Source: Argopecten irradians (taxonomy: Eukaryota > Mollusca > Bivalvia > Pectinida > Pectinidae). Taken from it: a stretch of DNA of 64,000 nt. Each line of letters begins with the position of its first letter. Position 1 is the stretch's first letter. The DNA lies in assembly GCF_041381155.1 (NCBI RefSeq), contig NC_091134.1, positions 37,655,338 through 37,719,337 on the forward strand, read 5' to 3'. Of this stretch, positions 1 to 11,668 are shown one piece after another. The notes beneath the pieces are model-generated. The model made no database searches. It saw nothing but the letters and a program-made list of their open reading frames with translations, and was not told where the DNA came from. Position numbers and translations under genes: made by a program.

Positions 1-425
1 CGATAGAGACATCGACGTTGTGTATTCATTTGGAAAATCAACAAATTCGTACATTTAAACGTATTTGATCCTATCAAGTAGTCTGGTGTTTGCAAACTTA
101 TGTGAGAATCCATTAGACAGCTCGCAAACACAATTTCCGATGAAATAAAAAGTGATATTAATGCTTAATTGGTGTTATTAATTATTAAGGCAAAATCGCA
201 ACAATTTTCAATAGAATCTCCAGCAGTCAGAACGACACACATTGTAAAAATTTTAGATATTATGTCCCATGTAATAATCAAAGAAAACTGAATAAATTCC
301 TGTTCCTATGTATAATCAACGATAAAAAGACAACCATGTTTTTACGAAACATGGTAAATTAATGTCAAATGAAAGCATAAGTATTTTGGATAATTATGCT
401 ATATAAATAGCCAAATAAATATTAC
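1..425 (-). other. Intron of the mucin-like gene (left edge)
   Basis: Sequence downstream, in the sense of the minus-strand gene, of a donor AAAGAAG|GTAAT at 424-426. It is AT-rich and has no supported coding frame. The next exon of the gene must lie beyond the left edge of the window. Confidence 0.6.
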
Positions 426-3400
426 CTTCTTTTAGATCGATTTCCTCATAAGGAATAGTAGTAGAAGGTATGGCTTGTGCTAATGTTTCTCCTGATTTTT
501 GTGTTGTGTGGTCGTGTAAGAGGGAGGTAGATGGGACAGATTGTGGTTGGGTTTTTCTGTCTTTAATGCTAGTTGTTGTAGTTTTCTGGTTCGTTGTGTG
601 ATGGTGTACAGTTGTTGTGTGTTCTTGGGACGCTGTTGAATGTTGGTGTGAAGGAGTTGTGTGCTGGTGGTGTTGAGTTGTATGTTCGTGTGGAAGTGTT
701 GTATGTTGGTGCTCCGTTGTATGAGGTGGAGTTTTGGTACCCGACATTGTTGTTTTTACAGGGGAACCGATTGATGGGGTTGATGTAACCTCTTGGTGTG
801 GTGAAGTTTGTTTCTGTCGAGGTTTCGTGTGTCTATGTGAAGGTGTTGAATGTATTTTTGGTGGTGTTGTGTGTTGAGGTGGAAGTGTTGTATGGTGGTG
901 TTCCGTTGTATGAGGTGGAGTTTTGGTACCCGACATTGTTGTTTTTACAGGGGAACCGATTGATGGGGTTGATGTAACCTCTTGGTGTGGTGAAGTTTGT
1001 TTCTGTCGAGGTTTCGTGTGTCTATGTGAAGGTGTTGAATGTATTTCTTGGTGGTGTTGTATGTTCGTGTGGAAGTGTTGTATGTTGGTGCTCCGTTGTA
1101 TGAGGTGGAGTTTTGGTACCCGACATTGTTGTTTTTACAGGGGAACCGATTGATGGGGTTGATGTAACCTCTTGGTGTGGTGAAGTTTGTTTCTGTCGAG
1201 GTTTCGTGTGTCTATGTGAAGGTGTTGAATGTATTTTTGGTGGTGTTGTGTGTTGAGGTGGAAGTGTTGTATGGTTGTGTTCCGTTGTATGAGGTGGAGT
1301 TGTGGTATCCTGCTTTGTTGTTTGTGCAGGGGAAACGATTGCTGGCGCTGATGTCAGCTGAAAAGGTGGAAACGTTTGAACACCTGTCTGATCCTTAGGT
1401 GTGTCTGTTTTGGCTGTTTGACCAGTTTTAACGGTAAACGCTTGCGTTGTTAATTCATTCTCACTTGTTTCAGATTGTGGAAGCATTGTCGACGATTCTT
1501 TTTTAGTCTGGGGATCTGTTAGCCCTGTACCTGCACGAAGAGTGAAATGTGCAGTTGTCATTTGCCCATGTGGTGCCGAGGTAAGACCATCTGGATGTTG
1601 AGTTACAGGATGGTCTGTATTTTCTGTTTTTAGTGTAAACTCTTCTGTTGTCGTCTGCGGAGTTGATGTCGCAGACTTTTCCGACGGTTTGTCAGTCCGA
1701 TCTGTTTCAAGGGTAAATTGAACCGTCGTGGGTTTCTTTGCTTTCGGCGATGAAATTTCTGTTCGATCTGTTTCAAGAGTAAATTGAGCCGTCGTGGGTT
1801 TGTTTGCTTTCATTGACGGAATTTCTGTGCGATCTGTTTCAAGAGTAAATTGAACCGTTGTGGGTTTGTCTGCTTTCATTGACGGAATTTCTGTGTGATC
1901 TGTTTTAAGAGTAAATTGAACCGTTGTGGGTTTATTTGCTTTCGTGGTCGGGATTTCTGTGCGATCTGTTTCAAGAGTAAATTGAACCGTGGTGGGTTTG
2001 TTTGTTTTCTGTGAAGGAATTTCTGTGCGATCTGATTCAAGAGTAAATGGTACCGTTGGGGGTTTGTTTGCTTTCGGTGACGGAATTTCTGTTCGATCTG
2101 TTTCTAGTGTAAAATGAGCCGTCGATGCCTTCTCTGGTTGATGCGATGTTCTTTCAGTTTCAAAAGTAAATTCTACTGTTGGTGGTGTTTTTGTGGCAGG
2201 TGGTGCTATTGTAGATATTTTCTTGGTTTGTGGTGCAGCCGTTTGGTCGGTTTCTAATATGAATTGCACTGTTGTGGAATGATCAGCCGGTGGCGCTGTC
2301 TTAGATGTGGGAGCGTGTGTTGATTGCGCTCTTGTTCGATCAGTTTCAAAAGTAAACTGTTCGGTGGATTTCTTTTCTGATGCAAGCCAAGTTTTTGATG
2401 AACGTTCTTTAGTTGTAGCTGTCGTTGTTTGATCTGTCTGTAGAGTGAACTGTACTGTTGTAGGCTCTTTCGATGAAGCCAGTGTTTCAGAAATCGGGTT
2501 TTTCGTCAAAGGAGATTCCGTTTTTTCTGTTTCCAATATAAACTGAGCCGTTGTCGATCCTTCTGCGCCCGGTGACATCTCGAAAACTGTAGCATTGTCT
2601 GATTGAGATTTTTGAGTTGGTGTTGGTTCACTAGTGACTTTTGGAGATGTAGTATTGTCTGGTTTAGATTTTTGTGTTGATATGGGTACGGTAGTGACTT
2701 TTGGAGTTGTAGTATTGTCTGGTTTAGATTTTTGTGTTGGTGTTGGTTCTGTAGTGACTTTATGAGTAAAAGTATTGCCTGATTTAGATTTCTGTGTCGG
2801 TGTTTGTACCGTAGTGACTTTTGGAGTTGTAGCATTGTCTGGTGTAGATTTTGGTGTTAGTACGTGTACTGTAGTGACTTTTGATGTTGTAGTAATGTCT
2901 GATTTAGATTTTTGTGTTGTTGTGGGTACCGTAGTGGCTTTTGGAGTTGTAGTATTGTCTGGTTTAGATTTTTGTGTTGGTGTGGGTACGGTAGTGACTT
3001 TATGAGTAAAAGTATTGCCTGATTTAGATTTCTGTGTCGGTGTTGGTATCGTCGTGACTTTTGGAGATGTAGTATTGTCTGACTTAGGTCTTTGTGTTGG
3101 TGTTGGTTCTGTAGTGACTTTATGAGTAAAAGTATTGCCTGATTTAGATTTCTGTGTCGGTGATGGTACCGTAGTGACTTTTGGAGTTGTAGTATTGTCT
3201 GAGTTAGATCTTTGTGTTGGTGTTGGTACCGTCGTGACTTTTGGAGTTGTAGTATTGCCTGATTTAGATTTCTGTGTCGGTGTTGGTACCGTAGTGACTT
3301 TTGGAGTTGTAGTATTGTCCGGTTTAGATTTCTGTGTCGGTGTTGGTACCGTAGTGACTTTTGGAGATGTAGTATTGTCTGGTTTAGATTTCTGTGTCGG

Positions 3401-6156
3401 TATTGGTACCGTAGTGACTTTTGGAGTTGTAGTATTGTCTGAGTTAGATCTTTGTGTTGGTGTTGGTACTGCAGTGACTTTTGGAGTTGTAGTATTGTCT
3501 GGTTTAGATTTCTGTGTCGGTGTTGGTACCGTAGTGACTTTTGGAGTTGTAGTATTGTCTGGTTTAGATTTCTGTGTCGGTGTTGGTACCGTAGTGACTT
3601 TTGGAGTTGTAGTATTGTCTGAGTTAGGTCTTTGTGTTGATGTTGGTTCTGTAGTGATTTTATGAGTAAAAGTATTGCCTGGTTTAGATTTCTGTGTCGG
3701 TGTTGGTACCGTAGTGACTTTTGGAGTTGTAGTATTGTCTGAGTTAGGTCTTTGTGTTGGTGTTGGTTCTGTAGTGATTTTATGAGTAAAAGTATTGCCT
3801 GATTTAGATTTCTGTGTTGGTGTGGGTACCGTAGTGACTTTTGGAGTTGTAGTATTGTCTGGTTTAGATTTCTGCGTCGGTGTTGGTACCGTAGTGACTT
3901 TTGGAGTTGTAATATTGTCTGAGTTAGATCTTTGTGTTGGTGTTGGTTCTGTAGTGATTTTATGAGTTAAAGTATTGTCTGCTTCAGATTTCTGTGTTGG
4001 TGTGGGTACCGTCGTGACTTTTGAAGTTGTAGCATTGTCTGGTGTAGGTTTTGGTGTTAGTACGGGTACTGTAGTGACTTTTGATGTTGTAGTAAAGTCT
4101 GATTTAGAGTTTTGTGTTGGTGTGGGTACCGTAGTGGCTTTTGGAGTTGTAGTATTGTCTGATTTAGGTTGTGGTCTTGGTGTGGGTACAGTAGTGAGGT
4201 TTAGATTGGTAGTATTGTGTGATTTAGATTTTTGTGTTGGCGTGGGTACTGAAGTGATTTTTAGAATTGTAATATTGTCCGAGTTAGCTTTTATTGTTGG
4301 TGTGGATACTGTAGTAAGTTTTGCAGTTGTAGTTTTGTCTAATTTAGATTTTTGTGTTGATGTGGGTATTGTAGTGACATTTTGAGTTGTTGTTTTGTTT
4401 GGTGTAGGTTTTAGTGTTGGTGCGGGTACTGTAGTGACTTTTGATGTTGTTGTATTGCCTGATTTAGATTTTTGTGTTGGGGTAGGTGTTGTAGTGACTT
4501 TTGGAGTTGTGGAATTGCTGAATTTAGATTTCGGTGTAGGTACTGTAGTGACTTTTGGAGTTGTAGTATTGTCTGATGTAGGTTTTGGTGTTCGAATGGG
4601 TACTGTAGTGATCTTTTTAGTTGCAGTTTTGTTTGGTGTAGGTTTTGGTGTTGGTGTGGGCACTGTATTGACTTTTGGAGTTGCACTATTGTCTAATTTA
4701 GATTTTTGTGTTGGCGTAGGTACTGTGTTGACTTTTGGAGTTATAGGTTTATCTGAGTTATGTTTTTGTGTTGATGTAGGTACTGTAGTGATTTTTGGAG
4801 TTGTAGGTTTGTCTGATGTAGGTTTTTGTGTTGGTGTAGGTACTGTGGTGGGTTTTGGAGTTGCAATTTTGTCTGATGTAGGTATTTGTGTTGGTACTGT
4901 AGTGAGTTTTTGATTTGTTGTATGTACGTTTTTCGATTTTTGTGTCGTTGTAGGTTTAGGAGAAGTGGGTTTTATAGTTGCAGGTTTAAGTGAAGTGGGT
5001 TTTGCTGTTGTAGGTTCAGGTGAAGTGGATTTTATTGCTGTATGTTTAGGTGAAGTAGGCTTTGTTGTTTTAGGTTTACCTGAAGTGGGTTTTGCCGTTA
5101 TAGGTTTAGGTGAAGTGGATTTTATTGTTGCAGGTTTAGGCGAAGTAAATTCTATTGTTGTAGCTTTAGGTGTAGTTGGTTTTATTGTTGTAGCTTTAGG
5201 TGAAGTTGGTTTTATTGTTGTAGGTTTAGGTGAAGTGGGTTTTGCTGTTATAGGTTTACCTATAGTGTGCTTTGCTATTATAGTTTCAGGTGAAGTGGAT
5301 TTTATTATTGTAGCTTTAGGTAAAGTGGGTTTTATTGTTGTAGGTTTAGTTGTTATCGATTTAATAGTTGTTGGTGTAGGTGAAGTGGGTTTCATTGTTG
5401 TAAGTTTAGGTGAAGTGGGTTTGTTAGTTGTAGGTTTAGATGTTGTCGGTTTTAAAGTTGTAGGTTTAGGTGAAGTAGGTTTTATAGTTGTAGGTTTCGG
5501 TGAAGTAGGTTTTATAGTTGTAGGTTTAGGTGAAGTAGGTTTTATAGTTGTAGGTTTACGTGAAGAAGGTTTTATAGTTGTAGGTTTATGTGAAGTGGGC
5601 TTTCTTATTGTAGGTTTAGGTGAAGTGGGCTTTGTTGTTGTAGGTTGAGGTGTTGTCGGTTTTAAAGTTGTAGGTATAGGTGAAGTGGGCTTTGTTGTAG
5701 GTTTAGTTGAAGTGGGCTTTGTTGTTGTAGGTTTAGGTAAAGAGGACTTGGTTGTTATTGGTTTAGGTGAAGTGGGCTTTTTTATAGGTTTTTGTAAAGT
5801 GGGTTTTGTTGTTGCAGGTTTAGGTGAAGTGGGTTGTGTTGTAGGTTTAGGTGAAGTAGGCTTTATTGTTGTAGGTTTAGGCGAAGATAATTTAGCTGTG
5901 GTAGGTTTTGACGAACGTGGTTTGATAGTTGTAGGTTTAGGCAGAGAGGTTATAACTGTTGACTTGGAGGTAGAAGGCTTGATTTTTGTTGGTTTCGATG
6001 TATTAGGCATCTTGAGTTTAGTTGTGAGGTCATGCCGTTCAGATGTGAACATAGCAGGTTTTCTTGTTGATGTTTTACGTATTGTTTGGTTTCGTACTGT
6101 TGGTATTTGTGTTGGGAGTTCGTTGGAAGATTCACTTGTAGCCATTGTTTGTATTT
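426..6156 (-). CDS. Mucin-like Thr/Pro/Lys-rich exon C (giant repeat exon)
   Basis: A single exon of about 1,910 codons from a probable secreted or surface mucin-like protein; the function is inferred from composition only. Seen: acceptor ATTCCAG|AA at 6157-6160 and donor AAG|GTAAT at 424-426, both phase 1. From N- to C-terminus it holds a short linker, decapeptide repeats of KPTTIKPTSP type (about 6050-4940), about 30-38 copies of a 20-residue repeat of VTTVPTPTQKSKPDNTTTPK type (about 4910-2590), 22-residue repeats with core FTLETDRTEIPS (about 2540-1690), and a His/Thr-rich 63-residue repeat in three copies (about 1310-720). It ends in EEIDLKEG. Thr and Pro dominate, giving many potential O-glycosylation sites. 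A single-base insertion near 1045 shifts the frame. The total length, 5731, is 3n+1, as expected of a symmetric phase-1 exon carrying one extra base. Tyr is essentially absent, which argues against a DOPA-type byssal foot protein. Confidence 0.75.
720..1310. repeat. 189-bp tandem repeat, three copies
   Basis: A landmark GTTTTGGTAC occurs at 731, 920 and 1110, giving periods of 189 and 190 bp. The 190-bp spacing includes an extra base near 1045 (TGTATTTCTTGG, against TGTATTTTTGG in the other copies). On the minus strand the unit encodes a 63-residue His/Thr/Pro-rich repeat with HTTPP and HTTLP motifs. Confidence 0.9.
2590..4910. repeat. 60-bp coding minisatellite
   Basis: About 30-38 tandem units, mostly exactly 60 bp in the centre and more degenerate or shorter above about 4500. 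On the minus strand each unit encodes a 20-residue Thr/Pro/Lys/Ser repeat. The most homogeneous block is about 3135-3960. A multiple-of-three period keeps both strands open, which explains long antisense open frames here. Confidence 0.9.
4940..5900. repeat. 30-bp coding minisatellite (decapeptide repeat)
   Basis: Tandem degenerate 30-bp units. On the minus strand they read as KPTT(I/T)KPTSP decapeptides. Some units are shortened by multiples of three bases, so the frame is kept throughout this block. Confidence 0.85.
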
Positions 6157-7562
6157 CTGGAATATTTAAACAGCCTTGTCATATACCCCATTCTCTTCAC
6201 ATTCGGATTTGTATAATGTATTTTGAGATTTAGGGATATGTTGCCTCACATCTCAAATTCTTTATACTGTTTATATATTATCCATGCTGAAAAGGTGTCA
6301 CTGTGATTTTATTTGTCCTCTGTTTTTTTTAGATTTATAGTTTTGGATCTGTTTGTGTTTTCAAAGAAAATTCAAGAGATTATTTATGAATTTTTCATAA
6401 AATATCTCAAAATACATTATGCTTTCATTTGTAAATATTAATGACAAATACAATTAATGATGGTAATAAGTGATATCATGTATGGGCTAGTTAAAATAAT
6501 TGTGTGTTGCACAGTGTTATCAGAAAAAAATAAACATCAGTTAAAATCATCTCATCATGCAACATCACAGCATTTGATAAATCTCAAGAAACATTATATA
6601 GGCCTATATATGAGACTATATTACTTCTATTTGTGATTTAAGGTTTTCTAGTATCATAATTCAAAATTAAACCAACCATGCAGAAAAAGTCTTAGGTATG
6701 TACATTCCTGAGATATCAAAATTTTCCTTATTAAAATTTCGTTATGATATAGAATTTTGGAAATAGGGGCTCATACCATAGAAGACAACAGAGGAAAAAC
6801 ATATATATGTATGATTGTTTTTGATATATTGCTACTAAAAGATATTTATTTGAACTGAATATTCGGCTCTACTCAAAGTGAAGAAAAATATTTTTAAATG
6901 GCCACCAAATAGATCATTTCTCTAAAAAAAATCCCGTATACTTTTCAACGAGAGTAATACCTCAAGATGTGAATTCTTAAGCATAACGATTTTTCGATGA
7001 TAAAATACACTGTACAAATCATCAAAAAGAGGGATAGAGCTTTTCTTTGAACTGAGATCACTGAGCGGTCACAAATCAATGATGAGTTGGATCCCACACA
7101 TAGCATTGTTATTAGCCATTGTAACGTTATCATTTTATGATAGAAATTTACATCATTTTCTCTGAAAAATATGAAGTTACGTTTGAAAACTCATGACGTC
7201 ATAATCAACAAATACAAGGGCAGATAACAATGTTATATGCAAATTCAGAACAGTTAGTATGTGAGTGGCAATATGTTATATGGTGAGTAAGTAATTTCTT
7301 CTATTCTTGTATTCAATTTTGAGTCATATATAATGCAATAATGTTTTGAATACTCAGCACTTGACGTCTGTGATAGCAAGAATAGTTATGCTATTATGAA
7401 TTTCGTTCAATGTGATTCTAAAAGAAATATCTTTGTATCCCTTTCCACTTTTACATGATACCCAATAAATGGACACATATTGCATTCAAAAATGATTCAT
7501 TTAGAATACAAAATTACGTGTATACGATTAACAGTTACGTGAGGAGAGATATATCACATTAC
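6157..7562 (-). other. Intron between mucin exons B and C
   Basis: Bounded by a donor GAAAAAG|GTAAT (7561-7563) and an acceptor ATTCCAG (6157-6160). It is AT-rich, with no supported coding or mobile element seen inside. Confidence 0.6.
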
Positions 7563-9400
7563 CTTTTTCTAGGTCGATCTGTGGGACTGTGCTTGATTCG
7601 ATATTTGTGGTACCTGCTGTTTCTGAGAAGTGGACATGTAATTCTGTTGTGGGTTTGATAGTAGTAGCATGGGATGTTTGGGGGAAAAGTGTATGTACTG
7701 CCGTGGGTGCTTCAGTATCCACTTTCGTGATTGGTTCGTTTGTGATTTTAGGTGATGATTCGGGAAAAAGAGTGTGCGTCTTTGTTGTTGGTTTGTTTGG
7801 TCGTTTTGGTGTTGTTTCGGGGAAAAGTGTATGTACTGCCGTAGGTGCTTCAGTATCCACTTTCATAATTGGTTCGTTTGTGATTTTAGGTGTTGATTCG
7901 GGAAAAAGAGTGTGCGTTTTTGTTGTTGGTTTGTTTGGTAGTTTTGGTGTTGTTTCGGGGAAAAGTGTATGTACTTTTGATGGTTGCGTGACTATTGGCG
8001 TGGTTGGCTGTGGGGTTTTACGTGTTGGCGTTGATGACTTTGGAACATCTGGCTTTGTTGTTGATGCTGATGGAGTTGCATGTTTTGCTGTAGTCTCTTG
8101 TGAAGGCGTTGGTTTTGGTGTCTTTGGTTGTTTGGGATTAGATCCCCATGTAGTTGTCAATTCAATAGCTCGTGTTGGTTTTGTTGTGCGTGGATTTGAT
8201 TGTGTTAGTTTTGTAGTTGAAGGCTTTGCTGTGGTTAGTTTTGGCGTTAATGGTTTAGGTGTTGTAGGCTTTGGTGTTGTTGGTTTAGAAGTTGTTGGTT
8301 TAAGAGTTGTTGGTTTTGGTGTTGTTGGCTTTGGTGTTGTAGGCTTTGGTGTTGTTGGTTTAGAAGTTGATGGTTTAGAAGTTGTTGGCTTTGGTGTTGT
8401 TGGTTTTAGTGTTGTTGGTTTTGGTGTTGTTGGTTTAGGAGTTGTAGGCTTTGGGATTGTTGGCTTAGGAGTTGTTGGTTTTGGCGTTGTCGGTTTAGAA
8501 GTTGTAGGCTTTGGAGTTGTTGGTTTAGAAGTAATTGGTTTAGGTGTTGTTTGCTTTGGTGTTGTTGGTTTTGGCGTTGTCGGTTTAGAAGTTGTAGGCT
8601 TTGGAGTTGTTGGTTTAGAAGTAATTGGTTTAGGTGTTGTTGCATTGGGAGTTGTTGGTTTTGTTGTTGTTGGTTTGGGAGTTGTTGGTTTAGGAGTTGT
8701 TGGTTTTTGTGTTGTTGGTTTTGGAGTTGTTGGTTTTGGCGTTGTCGGTTTTGTGGTTGTTTGTTTTTGTGTTGTTGGTTTAGGAGTTGTCTGCTTAGGA
8801 TTGATGTTGTTAATTTCGGTGTTGTTGGCTTAGGAGATGTTGGTTTTGGTGTTGTTGCTTTAGGAGTTGTTGGTTTTGGTGTTGTTGGTTTGGGAGTTGT
8901 GGGTTTTGGTGTTGTTGGCTTAGGAGTTGTTGGTTTTGGTGTTGTTGGCTTAGGAGATGTTGGTTTTGGTGTTGTTGGCTTAGGAGATGTTGGTTTTGGT
9001 GTTGTTGCTTTAGGAGTTGTTGGTTTTGGTGTTGTTGGTTTGGGAGTTGTTGGTTTAGGAGTTGTCGGGTTTGGTGTTGTCGGTTTTGGGGTTGTTGGTT
9101 TTTGTTTTGTTGGATTTGGAGTTGTCTGCTTAGGAGTTGTTAATTTTGGTGTTGTTGGCTTAGGAGATGTTGATTTTGGTTTTGTTGCCAAAGGTGTTGT
9201 TGGTTTTGGTGTTGGTTTAGGACTTGTTGGTTTTGATGTTGTTGGTTTTGGAGTTGTGGGTTTTGGTGTTGTTGGTTTAGGCGTTGTTGGTTTAGGTGTA
9301 GTTGGTTTTGCAGTTGTTTGTTTTGGGGTTGTTTGTTTCTTTGTGATTGCTTTTGGTGTGTCAGGTCGTCTCGATGCTGTTTTTGGTGTTGTTTTAATGC
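7563..9400 (-). CDS. Mucin-like Thr/Pro/Lys-rich exon B
   Basis: The second large exon of the minus-strand mucin-like gene. Acceptor AACATAG|GC at 9401-9402 and donor AAAAAG|GTAATG at 7561-7563 both imply phase 1. The N-terminal two-thirds (9390-8170) is a pentapeptide array of KPTTP type. The C-terminal third carries two 46-residue repeats with the core VHTLFPE(T/S)(T/S)PK and ends in VPQIDLEKG, closely matching the EEIDLKEG end of exon C. The frame breaks once near 8806: upstream codons start at positions of remainder 2 modulo 3 and downstream codons at remainder 0. The length, 1838, is 3n+2, consistent with one lost base in an originally symmetric exon. Extracellular and O-glycosylated by composition; no enzymatic domain seen. 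Confidence 0.7.
8200..9360. repeat. 15-bp coding repeat array (KPTTP)
   Basis: A degenerate 15-bp tandem array. The minus strand reads (KPTTP)n with Leu, Ser, Ala or Asn substitutions at a few positions. Segments of 60-130 bp, such as those near 8490-8560 and 8580-8640, are themselves repeated nearly identically, suggesting recent slippage or unequal exchange. Confidence 0.85.
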
Positions 9401-10354
9401 CTATGTTTATATAAAATGAAAAGTAGTGTTGTGAGTGATAAATGTGCTCAATGTGTTTTGTAAAGTGTTTTTAATGCTCAAACATTAAAACTTCACCTCG
9501 ACTTGATAGAGACTTGGCATGATAGAGAAAAATGTTTCATTTAGGTTCTACTTGTTACCGGAGTCAAATGGATAGTGCTTAGCAAATGGTGTAAGCAATG
9601 GAATCGTTAAGTCTTTCCTTATATAAATATTTATAATTTGAATTTAGCAAATTGTTCATAAAATGGTATATCGCATATGCAATACATGTTAGATTTAGTA
9701 TATAACTATAATATGTATATTATAGTATTACCGATGTTACTATACACAACGTAAACTCAATCATCTAGAAATTTGAAAAATTTCCAATTGTAAATGGGAA
9801 ATTATATAAAAATTGATATTATGACGATTTTCAGAAGCGAGTGCTCCTCAGATTTCAATGACGAACCTGCTTAGGGGAGTTTATGTTCGCTTATCAATCT
9901 TCAAAGATTAAAATATCGTTACGCCAATTCCTGAATTTGCTAATTTCAAAATGCACACACTCTGAGAAGTTCATTAAAGCAGAGATATAGATAGTATATG
10001 GATAAGCAGTATTATATCTAAATCTCTGATTTAAAAGTATTTCATTGTGTAGTGCTGATGACGAAAGAAATCAGGTAACATGTCAAGCCTATAAAAACCT
10101 TCTCTGAGAGATGTTCTTGTTTCTAACAAATGTTACCAAACAAATCGACCTTATTCGTTACCCATTTAATGCTCTTGTTAATTTTGCAATTGTACATTTA
10201 TGCATTGCTTAAAGAATTCTGATATTTTGATTACTGTACGCCATATATCATGTATGTATTATAAATATGTGACCTCTTGTAACACACTTTTGTGTGTCAG
10301 AGTGAATAAATAAGCCTTAAACCTTGAACAAGTCATTGTGAATTGAGAACTCAC
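9401..10354 (-). other. Intron between mucin exons A and B
   Basis: Bounded by a strong donor ACAAG|GTGAG (10353-10355) and an acceptor at 9401-9402. It is AT-rich. Near 10260-10320 the plus strand has an AATAAATAAG segment that resembles the 3' tail of a retroposon, but this could not be classified. Confidence 0.5.
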
Positions 10355-11451
10355 CTTGTTGTGTATCTGTTTCTTCTGAGCTACTATCACCTGTCAGGGA
10401 CTGACTGTCAGAAAGGTCCGTTGAACTTTCCGTTACACTAGTAGAAGGATTGCCATCGGGTACATCCGCAACAGGTGACTGGGTCTGGAGACGTTACAGG
10501 ATTCGACGTCACTTTCGGGGATTTATCTGTCGGTGATACTGGTGGTTTAACGTTTCCCGCGTCATTATCAGATGTCACAGCGCCACCTGGTGGTGTATTT
10601 GAACTATCTGGGGCTTCTGGGGCTACAGCACGAACCTGCCTTGTGCTGTATTTGAACTGTCTGGGGCCACAGAGCCACTTGGTGGTTTGTCTGAGTTACC
10701 TGTTACAACAGATGCACCCGAATCATCAGACACGCTTTCTGGCGAAGGTTTTTGGTGGGTGTCCACTAGTGTCGGATGTTGCTTTAGATGTTGACTCGTC
10801 AGTTTGACTACCTGATGGGGTGTCTATTTGTGTTGAATCAGTAGGTTGCTTTGTGTCTGAATTCGGAGCAGTGTCCGCCGCTGTTGAGCCAGCAGCTGCA
10901 TCTGTTGCTGAGTTGGTTTGCGTTGAATCCACCTGTACACCACCTGAAGGAACCGATGATTCATTATTCGGTTCTGTAGTATCTGATTTTGAGTCAGTAT
11001 TTCCCTGGGATGCATCTGTTGCTCCTGTTCCCGATGTACCTACTGTGTCTGTACTTGAGTCAGTCTCTGTTACAGATGAATCCCTGTTTGATACAGTTGA
11101 TGGGTTTCTACTAGACGAATCTGTCTGCGATGAAGGAGGGGCTGTGTCAGATGAACTATTGTCAGTGTTAGAGTCAATAGAACTGTCCCCTTGTGCCGTT
11201 GATGGTTTATCAGACTGAGTGTTCTCTGAACTTGAACTCGTGTCCGCGTTTGTTTGAACAGAGGAAGAATCACTAGCAGTTTGAGTTGACGGGTTTTGAA
11301 TTGCTATCACTAGGTTTTGTACCTGGTATCTCTGACGGTCCAGCACTTGTTTTAGATCCGGGCACTATGGGTGATATGTCGGTATTAGCATTAGATGGAC
11401 CTGTCGGTGTAGGCTTGTCAGCCGATCCGGGCTTTATCATTTCAGAATCGT
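10355..11451 (-). pseudogene. Ser/Thr/Asp-rich exon A of the mucin-like gene, multiply frameshifted
   Basis: A third probable exon of the same gene, richer in Ser, Asp and Gln than exons B and C; repeated phrases resemble SSNTPPGGAV and TDSSS. The donor CAACAAG|GTGAG at 10353-10355 is strong and phase 1. The acceptor is less certain: AAATTAG|AC (exon start 11451, phase 1) or TTCCAG|ATT (start 11470, phase 0). The conceptual frame changes at about 11300, 10745, 10640 and 10490, so no single frame spans it. Fragments between breaks are compositionally uniform, so the breaks look like recent indels, either real decay or assembly errors in low-complexity DNA. It is labelled pseudogene because it cannot be read through as written. 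Confidence 0.55.
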
Positions 11452-11668
11452 CTAATTTAGATTCAAAAATCTGGAATCACTAACGGAATATCTATTTCCG
11501 TAACCATACACTGTCTTATAGCATTTAACTTGATATTTTAGCTTTACAAGTTGATGTTAACAATATTTTTCATACAGCAATAATACCTTTTTTACCACTT
11601 TTATGCAATATGACAATACATGCTATTAACAATCAAAACGGATAATATGGTAATGGAAGAACTCTTAC

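Noticed and set aside
2775..5648. Long plus-strand open frames encoding Val/Gly/Phe-rich repeats opposite the mucin exon (also 7589-9414)
   Set aside because: They arise because 60-, 30- and 15-bp repeats keep all frames stop-poor. Splice sites, repeat sense and composition support the minus strand.
4940..5900. Mussel foot-protein-like decapeptide array
   Set aside because: The 10-residue period is similar, but the repeats lack Tyr, the DOPA precursor, so a byssal adhesive identity is not supported.
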